Part shown: in pieces, positions 17,356-25,619 of the stretch | How positions within the stretch are numbered: the first letter of the stretch is position 1 | Layout of the letters: each line of letters starts with the position of its first letter | Notes under the pieces: generated by a model | The model's database searches: none | Told to the model about the DNA's origin: nothing | Seen by the model: only the letters and a program-made list of their open reading frames with translations | Program-made: the position numbers and the translations under genes | From: Pseudomonas wadenswilerensis | GTDB lineage: Bacteria > Pseudomonadota > Gammaproteobacteria > Pseudomonadales > Pseudomonadaceae | Length of the DNA: 64,000 nucleotides | Assembly (NCBI RefSeq): GCF_900497695.1 | Contig: NZ_UIDD01000012.1 | Span: 188,501-252,500, forward strand | Direction of reading: 5' to 3'

Positions 17356-18318
17356 ATGCCGCGAACGCTGATCCGCAAGAACCCGAGCAACTTCAAGACC
17401 CTGCCCCTGCACGTCGAGGCCAGCCCCGAGGGCCTCGTCTACCAGAGCATCGGCGTGCCCCTGAACTTTGCCCAGACCCTGCAACGGCGCAAACCGATCC
17501 AGCTTGCCGACAGCCAGCGCTTCGCCGTCGAGCTGGCCAACCTCGGTGTCTCGGTGCGCCTGACCCTGCGCTGGCAAAATCGCGATTACTGGGTGCTTGT
17601 ACGCCAACGCCGCCAGGACCGGGGCGATGTGGTGCTGAAATTGATTTCAGGATATGTGCCAGCCCAGGAGCTGAACCTGCCGCTGCATACGGCGATTCAG
17701 GAGGTTGCTGAAGAATGCCTGCTGGAAACCCCGGAAGGCTGGCTTGGCGGGCGCTTCAACGACACCTGGCTGCCGGCGCCCTATGCTGACGCCCTGCACT
17801 ACCGCGAAGCCCTGCCCTTTGTGCTTACCCCGCAGTCCGGCGCAGCGCGCCCGGTGCGCTGCGCCAACCTGCAGTTACTGGAGCGCCCGCGCGCCTATGT
17901 GCACTTGCCGACCGCCTCGCTGCAGCTGATTTACGACCTGTGCCTGCAAGTGCCACGCGAGGCGAAATCACTGAGCCTGTTCCACGTCGATGAACGTCTT
18001 GAAGGCGACCAGCTCGTCGCCCGTCTCAACCGCAAGCGTCCCGATCTATATCTGATGCCCCTGGACGATGGCCAACCACGCGCCGAGCTCTTTACCCTGA
18101 GCAAGGATCGCCTGGTACCGGCCAGCACTCGTGGACTGTACCTGGCGGAAAGCTTTGCCCGGCAGGAAGGATGGCTGGTCAGGGATGAGCGGATTCGCTG
18201 GAAGGATTGGGTCAGGCAGCAAGGCCTGACGCCGGCGAAGCCGGACAGCGGCTTGAAGCGGCTGACCGGCAGGGCGCGGGAGTTGTTGCAGATGGCGCGT
18301 GGCGGGGTGCGCAAGTAG
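17356..18318 (+). CDS. Conserved protein with a degenerate Nudix-like box (often mislabelled metal ABC transporter ATPase)
   Basis: A 320-residue cytoplasmic protein whose homologues in Pseudomonas I recall as 'metal ABC transporter ATPase'. I see no Walker A, signature or Walker B motif, so that label is not supported. Instead, residues 99-121 read SGYVPAQELNL, then PLHTAIQEVAEECLL, a G-x5-E...QEVAEECLL pattern close to the Nudix box, but with a two-residue insertion and Gln for Arg. It starts with a strong AAGGAG ribosome site, 47 bp after the aldo/keto reductase on the same strand. The C-terminal part is basic. Function is unknown; a Nudix-fold hydrolase or a non-catalytic Nudix relative is my best guess. 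Confidence 0.6.
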   Translation: MPRTLIRKNPSNFKTLPLHVEASPEGLVYQSIGVPLNFAQTLQRRKPIQLADSQRFAVELANLGVSVRLTLRWQNRDYWVLVRQRRQDRGDVVLKLISGYVPAQELNLPLHTAIQEVAEECLLETPEGWLGGRFNDTWLPAPYADALHYREALPFVLTPQSGAARPVRCANLQLLERPRAYVHLPTASLQLIYDLCLQVPREAKSLSLFHVDERLEGDQLVARLNRKRPDLYLMPLDDGQPRAELFTLSKDRLVPASTRGLYLAESFARQEGWLVRDERIRWKDWVRQQGLTPAKPDSGLKRLTGRARELLQMARGGVRK

Positions 18319-18323
18319 GAACA

Positions 18324-18337
18324 ATCGCGGGGCAAGC
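18324..18337 (+). repeat. Degenerate single REP arm, type B
   Basis: ATCGCGGGGCAAGC matches the first 14 bases of the type-B arm found at 31922 and 47621, then diverges. No partner arm is present. It lies between the convergent Nudix-like gene and hldE and looks like a decayed copy. Confidence 0.45.
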
Positions 18338-18373
18338 GAGCGTCGCCCGGCCCTTCCTGCGGCGCTATGCCCT

Positions 18374-19795
18374 TCAGTTCTTGCGGATCTTCTCGACGAT
18401 GGCGGTGGTCGAGCTGTTCTCCACCAGCCCCAGCACCTTGACGGTACCGCCGTAGGCCTTGACGATATCGGCGCCGACCACCTGGTCGATGCCATAGTCG
18501 CCACCCTTGACCAACACGTCCGGTTTGACCTGGCTCAGCAGGTTTTCCGGCGTGCCTTCAGGGAAGCTGATGACCCAGTCCACTGCGCCGAGGCCCGCCA
18601 GCACGGCCATACGCCGGTCAACGCTGTTGATCGGCCGGCCCGGACCTTTCAGGCGGCTGACCGACGCATCGTCGTTGACCGCGACAATCAGGCGATCGCC
18701 CTGGGCTCGGGCCTGTTCCAGATAGGTCACGTGGCCGGCATGCAAAATGTCGAAGCAACCGTTGGTGAAGACGATCTTCTCGTTGTGCGCGCGAGCATCG
18801 TCGATGGCCAGCAGCAACTGGTCGAGACTTAATACACCACGCTCGGAACCCTCTTCGCGCTGGATCGCACGACGCAGTTCCGGGGCGCTGATGGCCGCGG
18901 TACCCAGCTTGCCGACCACGATACCAGCGGCAAGATTTGCCAGGCCCACTGCATGGGGCAGCTCTTCGCCGGCGGCAATGGCGGCGGCCAGGGTCGAGAT
19001 CACCGTATCGCCAGCACCGGTCACGTCGAACACTTCACGGGCACGGGCTGGCAGGTGCAGGGCCGGGTGGTCGGGGCGCAGCAGGGTCATGCCGTGCTCA
19101 CCGCGGGTCACCAGCAAGGCACCCAGCTCCAGCTCGCTCATCAACTGGGCGCCCTTGGCCACCAGTTCAGCCTCGTCGGCGCAACGGCCAACGATGGTTT
19201 CGAATTCGCTGAGGTTCGGGGTAATCAGGCTGGCGCCACGGTAGATCGAGAAATCCTTGCCCTTGGGGTCGGCCAGCACCGGAATGCCCTTGGCCCGTGC
19301 GGCCTGGATCAGGCTTTGGTGGTTTTTCAACGCACCCTTGCCGTAGTCCGACAGCACCAACACCTTGACGCCATCGAGCAACGCGTCGACCTCAGCGCCC
19401 AGGGACAGCGGGTCGGTGGCGAAAGGCTCTTCGAAATCGATACGCAGCAGTTGCTGGTGGCGGCTCATGACCCGCAGCTTGACGATGGTCGGCTGATGGG
19501 CGATGCGCTGGAAGATCGAGCGTACGCCAGCAGCCAGCAGGCTATTGGCGAGGCTGTCGGCAGCCTCGTCCTGGCCGGTCACGCCGACCAGCGCCGCCGG
19601 AGCCCCCAGGGCTGCAATGTTCAAGGCAACGTTGGCCGCACCACCGGGACGGTCCTCGATCTGTTCGACCTTGACCACCGGTACCGGTGCTTCAGGCGAG
19701 ATCCGTGAGGTACCGCCATGCCAGTAGCGGTCGAGCATGACATCGCCCACCACCAGTACCGGGGCTTGATCGAAACGCGGCATGGACAACTTCAT
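18374..19795 (-). CDS. hldE: Bifunctional heptose 7-phosphate kinase/heptose 1-phosphate adenylyltransferase
   Basis: HldE (RfaE) catalyses two steps to ADP-heptose, the precursor of the LPS inner core. The N-terminal ribokinase-like domain (about residues 1-320) shows VLVVGDVMLDRYWHG, DRPGGAANVALN and VFDVTGAGDTVIST with the catalytic Asp. The C-terminal nucleotidyltransferase domain (about 340-473) shows VFTNGCFDILHAGHVTYLEQAR with the HxGH signature and RLIVAVNDDASVSRLKG. I take the ATG at 19795 (MKLSMPRFDQAP), giving 473 residues; a TTG two codons earlier is also open. msbA lies 133 bp upstream on the same strand with a short GC hairpin between, so hldE may have its own promoter in that gap. 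Identity is certain. Confidence 0.97.
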   Translation of the reverse strand: MKLSMPRFDQAPVLVVGDVMLDRYWHGGTSRISPEAPVPVVKVEQIEDRPGGAANVALNIAALGAPAALVGVTGQDEAADSLANSLLAAGVRSIFQRIAHQPTIVKLRVMSRHQQLLRIDFEEPFATDPLSLGAEVDALLDGVKVLVLSDYGKGALKNHQSLIQAARAKGIPVLADPKGKDFSIYRGASLITPNLSEFETIVGRCADEAELVAKGAQLMSELELGALLVTRGEHGMTLLRPDHPALHLPARAREVFDVTGAGDTVISTLAAAIAAGEELPHAVGLANLAAGIVVGKLGTAAISAPELRRAIQREEGSERGVLSLDQLLLAIDDARAHNEKIVFTNGCFDILHAGHVTYLEQARAQGDRLIVAVNDDASVSRLKGPGRPINSVDRRMAVLAGLGAVDWVISFPEGTPENLLSQVKPDVLVKGGDYGIDQVVGADIVKAYGGTVKVLGLVENSSTTAIVEKIRKN

Positions 19796-19896
19796 GGGCA
19801 ACCCATATACAAAATAATTAACAGGGGCAGGATATTAGCACAGGCAAAGCGAAGGCTTGTTTACCGCCTTGTTGCCAAGCGCTCCAGGGAAAGGCA

Positions 19897-19919
19897 GCCG
19901 GGGCACAACAGGCCCCGGC
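19897..19919 (-). other. Short GC hairpin between msbA and hldE
   Basis: GCCGGGG (19897-19903) and CCCCGGC (19913-19919) are exact reverse complements with a 9-base loop, 10 bp past the msbA stop. On the minus strand it is followed by CTGCCTTTCC, a poor T-run, so termination would be partial at best. Confidence 0.4.
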
Positions 19920-19928
19920 GCAAGCAAC

Positions 19929-21737
19929 TCAGGTGATGTCGGCCTTGGCCGGCTCATCCAGGCCCATGGCGTGCAGCCGGGCATAATAGCCATTGGCAGC
20001 CAGCAACTCGGTATGGGTACCACGCTCGACCAGCTTGCCCTGGTCCATGACCAGGATTATGTCGGCTTTTTCGATGGTCGACAGCCGGTGGGCGATCACC
20101 AGGGTGGTGCGTCCCTGCATGACGTGATCCAGGGCTGCCTGGATGTGCCGCTCGGATTCGGTGTCGAGGGCCGAAGTGGCTTCGTCGAGAATCAGCAACG
20201 GCGCATTCTTGAGCAACGCCCGGGCAATCGCCAGACGCTGGCGCTGGCCACCGGAGAGCAGCACGCCGTTCTCGCCGACCTGAGTGTCGAAGCCCTTGGG
20301 CAGTTGCTCGACGAACTCCTTGGCATAAGCATCGGCAGCAGCGGCTTCGATCTCGTTCCGCGGCGCCCCGGCCAGATCGCCATAGGCGATGTTGTTGGCC
20401 ACGGTGTCGTTGAACAGGGTCACATGCTGGGTCACCTGAGCGACGTGCTTGCGCAGGTTGCGCAGGCGGTAGTTCTCGATCTCCACACCATCGAGCAGAA
20501 TCTGCCCCTGATCATGGTGATAGAAGCGCGGAATCAACGCCGCCAGGGTCGATTTGCCACTGCCTGAACGCCCCACCAGGGCGATCATCTGACCAGGTTC
20601 GGCGGTAAAGTTGATATCGGTGAGGACCTGACGATCAGTCCCCGGATAGGTGAAGTTCAGGTTGCGCACTTCAAGACGACCAACGACGCGGTCCAGCTCG
20701 ACAGTGCCGCTATCGACTTCTGGCGCCTCGTCCAGCTGCTCAAAGATGCTCTCGGCACCGGCCAGGCCTTTCTGGATGGTCGAGCTGACTTCGGACAGCT
20801 GGCGGATAGGCTTGGGCAGCAAGCCCGCCGCAGTGATGTAGGCCACCAGATCACCGGCAGTGGCATCACCGCGCAGGAACAGCACCAGGAACATCAATGT
20901 AGCCATGGCGGTGTAGATCACCAGTTGCAGCATCGGCGTATACACCGCGCCAGTCTTGGTCATGCGCAGCTGCTTGTCGGTGTTGCTCTGGCTGGCATTG
21001 GCAAAACGTTGCTGTTCGTAGCTTTCGCCACCAAAGCTGCGCACTACCCGGTAGCCCTGGATGGTTTCCGAGGCAACGTGGGTGACATCGCCCATGGCCA
21101 CCTGGATCTTCTTGCTCTGCTTGCGGAACTTCTTGCTCGCGGTGCCAACCATCAGGGCAATCACCGGCAGGATCGCCAGCATCACCAGGGTCAGTTTCCA
21201 GTTCATCCACAGCAGATAGACGAACAGGAACACCACGGTCAGGCCTTCACGGATCACGACCTTGATCGCATCGGTCGCAGCGCCGGTGACCATGGTCACG
21301 TTGAAGGTGATGCGTGAAATCAGGTGGCCGGAGTTGTGGTTATCGAAATAGCGGTTGGGCAACACCAGCAGCTTGTTGAACAACTCGACCCGCAGGTCAT
21401 GCACCAGGCCCAGGGAGACCTTGGCCAGGAAATAGTTGCCCAGGAACGAACCCAGGCCCTGCCAGGCTGCGATCAGCACGATCAGCAATGGCACGGCCTG
21501 CAGCAGCTGCAAGTCCTTGAGGTAAGGAACGCTGGGGAACAACACCGCCTGGGGGTTGCTCAAGCCATCGACGAAGTACTTGAGAATCCCGGCCAGCATT
21601 GGCTGGGTCGAGGCAAAAATCACAAAGCCGAGGATACTCAGCAAAAAAATGCCGATGTACGGCTTCACATAGCTCAGTAGCCGGAAGTAGATTTTCAGGC
21701 TGGAGCTCTGCTCCGCCTCTCGCGGTGTTTCGGCCAT
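19929..21737 (-). CDS. msbA: Lipid A-core flippase (ABC exporter)
   Basis: MsbA is the essential ATP-driven flippase that moves lipid A-core across the inner membrane. The 602-residue half-transporter has six transmembrane segments in its first 330 residues and a C-terminal ATPase with Walker A (LVGRSGSGKSTLAALI), the ABC signature (LLSGGQRQRLAIARALL) and Walker B (LLILDEATSALD), followed by the H-loop (LVIAHRLSTIEKAD). It functions as a homodimer. waaL is 15 bp upstream on the same strand and hldE downstream, so the genes for activation, flipping and O-antigen ligation are clustered. The start at 21737 (MAETPREAEQSSSLKIYFRLL) fits the family. Confidence 0.97.
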   Translation of the reverse strand: MAETPREAEQSSSLKIYFRLLSYVKPYIGIFLLSILGFVIFASTQPMLAGILKYFVDGLSNPQAVLFPSVPYLKDLQLLQAVPLLIVLIAAWQGLGSFLGNYFLAKVSLGLVHDLRVELFNKLLVLPNRYFDNHNSGHLISRITFNVTMVTGAATDAIKVVIREGLTVVFLFVYLLWMNWKLTLVMLAILPVIALMVGTASKKFRKQSKKIQVAMGDVTHVASETIQGYRVVRSFGGESYEQQRFANASQSNTDKQLRMTKTGAVYTPMLQLVIYTAMATLMFLVLFLRGDATAGDLVAYITAAGLLPKPIRQLSEVSSTIQKGLAGAESIFEQLDEAPEVDSGTVELDRVVGRLEVRNLNFTYPGTDRQVLTDINFTAEPGQMIALVGRSGSGKSTLAALIPRFYHHDQGQILLDGVEIENYRLRNLRKHVAQVTQHVTLFNDTVANNIAYGDLAGAPRNEIEAAAADAYAKEFVEQLPKGFDTQVGENGVLLSGGQRQRLAIARALLKNAPLLILDEATSALDTESERHIQAALDHVMQGRTTLVIAHRLSTIEKADIILVMDQGKLVERGTHTELLAANGYYARLHAMGLDEPAKADIT

Positions 21738-21752
21738 CGTCGAGCTCGCTGT

Positions 21753-22928
21753 TCAGATAGAACCGGAAATTTTATCACAGCCTGGAGCCCGGGCACGCAC
21801 CCAGACCAGGACAGTGGCCAGACCGACCGGCAGCCAACTGATAAACCACTCGGCACGCGGGGTGCCGGTGAGGCTGGCGGCATCGAATTGCATGGCCAGG
21901 GTGGAGAACAGCCACAACCCCATCAGGCCCTGGCCGAAGGTGGTATCACGGGCTTTCCAGATTTCGCGTAGAACACTCAACCAGACCGCCAGCCACAGCA
22001 GCATGCCGGGAATGCCCAGCTCAACAGCGATGTGGGTGAACATGTTGTGCGTGTGGTCAAACTGGATACCTGCAACGACCACTTGGTAGAAGGAGCCCAG
22101 GCCAAGGCCAAGCACAGGGTGCTCGGCAATCATTTGCAGGCTCGCCTGGAAAATTTCCGGACGATAGGACGCCCCACGGGACATGATCAGCGCCTGCATT
22201 AACACGAAACCTGCTACCGCAGCTGCCACGGCAGCGCCTGCTATCCAGCAACTGCGACGATCACGACACCAGATTGGCATGGCCACCACGGATATCAGCA
22301 GCGCCAGGGCTGCGCCACGGCTTTGGCAAAGTACCAGGAAAACCCCAAGAGCCAGCAAAGCCAAGCCCCAGACACCCTGGAGCCAACGGTTTTGCGGCGG
22401 CCAGTGAAGCATCCAGATAATCGCAGCAGCGATCACGTAAGCCCCGAGAATCGGGTGAGATATCTCCCCAACACCCGCCAACCGGGTAACCCAGGGTTGC
22501 GTCTGAACACCATAGAACAAAACAATCGAATAGACCGCAGCAACAGCCAGGCCCATCCCCCCCCAGTTCAGCAGCCGCATTACCCGCGTGCCATCGGCAT
22601 TGGCCATCAACGGGAAAAACAGCAGGAACACAGCGATGTAAACAAGACGTTTCACCTCACGCCCAGGCTCTTCGACGCTGCTCCAGACAAGGCTCAACAC
22701 ACACCATCCAAGCAGCAGGGCGATGGAAAGCCAAAGCATGCGCTGGGCACTCCAGGTTTCGAGCAGCAACCGACGTGCTGACCACATTAGTGCCAGGGTA
22801 GGCAGCCACAAAAATGCAAGCAGGCCTTGCTGATAAATCTTGTTACTCGGAGCCAGGGCGATTGCCGCCAGGAACCACAACAGGCCAATTGCCAGCCAGA
22901 CCTGAGCCCAGCGCCGCGTGTAGATCAT
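21753..22928 (-). CDS. waaL: O-antigen ligase family protein
   Basis: A 391-residue polytopic inner-membrane protein of the Wzy/WaaL family, which joins undecaprenyl-linked O-antigen to lipid A-core on the periplasmic face. About ten hydrophobic segments are visible. A large periplasmic loop with conserved residues is seen around residues 265-290 (LGLGLGSFYQVV, then FDHTHNMFTHIAVELGIPG), containing the histidines typical of ligases. The start is decided by a GGGGAG ribosome site 6 bp before the ATG at 22928 (MIYTRRWAQVW); an ATG 12 bp upstream would place that site inside the gene. Position next to msbA matches the waaL gene of P. aeruginosa (PA4999). A polymerase (Wzy) cannot be excluded by sequence alone. 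Confidence 0.85.
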   Translation of the reverse strand: MIYTRRWAQVWLAIGLLWFLAAIALAPSNKIYQQGLLAFLWLPTLALMWSARRLLLETWSAQRMLWLSIALLLGWCVLSLVWSSVEEPGREVKRLVYIAVFLLFFPLMANADGTRVMRLLNWGGMGLAVAAVYSIVLFYGVQTQPWVTRLAGVGEISHPILGAYVIAAAIIWMLHWPPQNRWLQGVWGLALLALGVFLVLCQSRGAALALLISVVAMPIWCRDRRSCWIAGAAVAAAVAGFVLMQALIMSRGASYRPEIFQASLQMIAEHPVLGLGLGSFYQVVVAGIQFDHTHNMFTHIAVELGIPGMLLWLAVWLSVLREIWKARDTTFGQGLMGLWLFSTLAMQFDAASLTGTPRAEWFISWLPVGLATVLVWVRARAPGCDKISGSI

Positions 22929-23030
22929 GATACTCCCCATCGATTAACCAACACCGCCATGGTGCATCCTTAAACTTTTCGGCATTATTGCCGGTCATTT
23001 GCTTGCCCGATGATGACAAGGCCACTATTC

Positions 23031-23633
23031 ATGCATTCTTCCCGGCTCCCCCAGGACGACTTCAACCAGCTGATCATTGGCGCCCAGATCCTGGAGGCCG
23101 ACAGTTACGGCGCCAAAGTCTACCTGCTTACCGATGGAAATATCCTCAAGCTGTTCAGGCGCAAGCGGTTAATTTCATCTGCGCTACTGCGCCCGTACTC
23201 CCAACGTTTTATCGACAATGCTGTGCAGCTAGAAAAAAAGGGAATTCCTACGCTCAAGGTACTGAAGCACTACAAGCTTGATGCGCCGGGGATGACCGCG
23301 GTGTTGTACCAGCCGCTGCCAGGAGAAACCTTGCGTCAGTTGTCTCGCCAACCCGGCTTCGACTGGCAGGTACGTCTGCCCGAACTGGTAACACTGGTTC
23401 GCAGGCTGCACCAGTCCGGGATCTATTTTCGGTCGTTGCACTTAGGCAACATCGTCGTGACTCCGGACCAACAACTGGGCTTGATCGATGTCGCGGACAT
23501 GCGCTTTCTGCGCGGCCCTCTTTCGGCGCGCATGGTCAAGCGCAATGTGCAGCACTTTGCTCGCTACATCGCTCGAGAACAGCTCGCCGAGCAGTTCCCG
23601 CTGGCAGAATTGGAGCGCGAGCTACTGGGCTGA
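23031..23633 (+). CDS. Kinase-like protein of the LPS locus ('toluene tolerance protein' type)
   Basis: A 200-residue cytoplasmic protein resembling small Rio/WaaP-like kinases. It has SYGAKVYLLTDGNILKLFRRK near residue 27 (a lysine in the ATP-binding position), then LHQSGIYFRSLHLGNIVV near 132 (a catalytic loop with HLGN, lacking the usual HxD aspartate) and LGLIDVADM, the metal-binding loop. In Pseudomonas it has been labelled toluene tolerance protein; I do not know a demonstrated activity. The start at 23031 has AAGG nine bases upstream; in-frame ATGs also occur at 23010 and 23013. It is the only plus-strand gene in the LPS block, divergent from waaL and convergent, by 5 bp, with the next glycosyltransferase. 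Confidence 0.7.
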   Translation: MHSSRLPQDDFNQLIIGAQILEADSYGAKVYLLTDGNILKLFRRKRLISSALLRPYSQRFIDNAVQLEKKGIPTLKVLKHYKLDAPGMTAVLYQPLPGETLRQLSRQPGFDWQVRLPELVTLVRRLHQSGIYFRSLHLGNIVVTPDQQLGLIDVADMRFLRGPLSARMVKRNVQHFARYIAREQLAEQFPLAELERELLG

Positions 23634-23638
23634 ATTGC

Positions 23639-24730
23639 TCAGGGCTGACGTAGCAGCGTTTTAGCGATCAGGCTTGAGCGCTGCCAGGCTTGCTCAGGCT
23701 CCAATGCCTTAAACTGCGTCCGGGCAACTTCAGCGGCATTCAAAGTGGCGCATTCCGCAATTGCCTGAGCCCAGGCATCTATGTCGCCGGCAGAGGCATA
23801 CCAACCGGCCGAACCCAATTGCTCGCGAAACACCGATATATCACTGCATAACACCGGCACATCGGCAATCACTGCCTCTTGCAGAACAAGGCCCAGACCT
23901 TCGGAATAGGACGGGACAAGCACCCAGTCAAAGGCGCGATAAAGCCGGGCAAGACCATTACAATGCCCCACCAGCGAAACCTTTTGTTCAAGCCTCAACG
24001 TCTTGATACGAGCCTCCAACAACGAGCGCTGCACCCCCTCGCCAAGAATGGCCAGGTGCAGTTGAGGCTGCTGCAAGCTGGCCTGGGCAAAGGCGTCAAG
24101 CAGGTACTCGAACCCCTTGCTATCGACCAGACGCCCCACAGCGCCCATCACGGTGACATCGTTCGATAACCCGAGCGCCTGGCGGGCGGCCGAGCGATCC
24201 AGCAGTTCAGAACGAAAAGCCTCTGGCTCCAGGGCCGTACGCAACACCTGGACAGGCATACCCAGGTCCTGCTCGATGGCCTGGGCCAAGGTTTGCGACA
24301 CCGCAACAATGGTTAGGCGCAAAGCAGGGAAGTCACGCAGCAAGGCGATATCCGAACGGCGCAACCGGGTTTTGCCATGGAACACCGCCGCCACTCGCAC
24401 AGCCGGCATTTCTCGCAATATTGGCAAGAGCAAGCGCAACACACCCAAACCATCAAGCAACACCACTTGGGCATTGACGTGCTCCAGCGCCTGCCGAAAA
24501 CGCCCGCGCAACCAAGGGCGCAAAAGTCCCCAGACATGCCGACCTTTCACCAAGCGGTGAGACAGTTGCCATTCACGTGTCGACTCACAACTGCAGCAAG
24601 AGCCCTGTCCCTGCAACAACCAGTTGAAGACCTTTGCCCCGGGCTCGGCCTGGGACAAAATCTGCTGATGCACCTTGTGCACCGAAACGTACGGCGAACC
24701 GCCAGCCCACATGATGTTGACGATACTCAC
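23639..24730 (-). CDS. Glycosyltransferase, GT4-like
   Basis: A 363-residue GT-B fold glycosyltransferase. The C-terminal donor-binding half shows LHLAILGEGVQRSLLEARI near residue 225 and the E-x7-E region SYSEGLGLVLQEAVIADVPVL near residue 280, typical of family GT4. A cysteine pair near residue 47 (GSCCSCES) is unusual. The start is a GTG at 24730 with only a weak ribosome site; an ATG six codons downstream is possible. It lies last in a minus-strand LPS outer-core run, 48 bp after a GT2-like enzyme, and converges on the kinase-like gene with 5 bp between stops. The base composition here looks more AT-rich than the flanks. The acceptor sugar cannot be assigned from sequence. Confidence 0.82.
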   Translation of the reverse strand: MSIVNIMWAGGSPYVSVHKVHQQILSQAEPGAKVFNWLLQGQGSCCSCESTREWQLSHRLVKGRHVWGLLRPWLRGRFRQALEHVNAQVVLLDGLGVLRLLLPILREMPAVRVAAVFHGKTRLRRSDIALLRDFPALRLTIVAVSQTLAQAIEQDLGMPVQVLRTALEPEAFRSELLDRSAARQALGLSNDVTVMGAVGRLVDSKGFEYLLDAFAQASLQQPQLHLAILGEGVQRSLLEARIKTLRLEQKVSLVGHCNGLARLYRAFDWVLVPSYSEGLGLVLQEAVIADVPVLCSDISVFREQLGSAGWYASAGDIDAWAQAIAECATLNAAEVARTQFKALEPEQAWQRSSLIAKTLLRQP

Positions 24731-24778
24731 GGGGAAACACCCCTTATATCGGACTGGATAACGGGCAAACCAATTGAC

Positions 24779-25552
24779 TCAATTCGCAAGAAAGCCAATA
24801 CCCACTCCCACTGCCAAGCCGATCAACAAGGTTACTGCCAGCTTCATCCGCTCACGCTGACGCCGCCGGGCTTTACGCTGGCGCTCTTCTGGAAGACTTA
24901 CATGCATGCCGAAGCCGGTATGCAACACGGCATCACCCTCCAGGCTTACGCCGGTCAGGTTCAATTCGGCATAGCGTTTTGATAGAGCCTTTTCACCAGC
25001 ATAGGCGGCGAACGGCGCACAGCGCTGATAATCGCTCAAGCGGCGCAAGCCCGGGTTCAGCGAGAAGCTTTGCCATTCAGGTTTGTCCGACAGCAACGGG
25101 TAGCAAGGAACACCGGCAATCACCTGGCGCTCGCCAAGATGAATATAGGGGCTGTGCAGTTTCAGGTCATAGACATAACTGCGCAGCCAAACCTGAAGCA
25201 GTTCAGGGCTGACCGCCAGGATCGAATGCGAGTCTTCGACGAAACCAGGCCGGTAGAACTCCCAGTCATCCTCGCAATGAAAGATGTAAGAGGTTTTTAC
25301 ATGACTGTAGGCAAGGTCGATCGAAGCCAGTTGACCCAGTTTCGGGCGATTGACGAAAACCTTGCAGTGCGGTTTCCAATGCTCGGGCACAGCCTCGTGA
25401 ACCGCTTCATCCCCCGAGTCCTCGGTGATGAACACTTCACGAATAGGCGCGGTATTGAACCGGTCAAAACTTTCCAGCGTGAGCTTAAGCAAATCGAAGC
25501 GCCCGCAACTGGTGACCACCAGGGTTACGTCGCTATCTTGGCAGAATCGCAC
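24779..25552 (-). CDS. Glycosyltransferase, GT2-like, with C-terminal membrane anchor
   Basis: A 257-residue GT-A type enzyme. The N-terminus (VTLVVTSCGRFDLLKLTLESF) is the nucleotide-sugar-binding strand-loop of GT2 proteins, and CEDDWEFYRPGF near residue 92 supplies the acidic metal-binding site. The last 25 residues (RMKLAVTLLIGLAVGVGIGF, then LAN) form a Gly-rich transmembrane helix preceded by an Arg/Lys-rich stretch, so the enzyme should be tethered to the inner membrane by its tail. The start is a GTG at 25552 with a strong GGGAGGGG ribosome site. It stands where P. aeruginosa has the rhamnosyltransferase wapR, but similarity was not tested and I leave the symbol blank. Confidence 0.78.
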   Translation of the reverse strand: MRFCQDSDVTLVVTSCGRFDLLKLTLESFDRFNTAPIREVFITEDSGDEAVHEAVPEHWKPHCKVFVNRPKLGQLASIDLAYSHVKTSYIFHCEDDWEFYRPGFVEDSHSILAVSPELLQVWLRSYVYDLKLHSPYIHLGERQVIAGVPCYPLLSDKPEWQSFSLNPGLRRLSDYQRCAPFAAYAGEKALSKRYAELNLTGVSLEGDAVLHTGFGMHVSLPEERQRKARRRQRERMKLAVTLLIGLAVGVGIGFLAN

Positions 25553-25619
25553 CGGATCCCCTCCCCATAAACTGTATTCAGATGTTCGAGACTACTTCCC
25601 TGGTTCCAGGACAGCCGGC

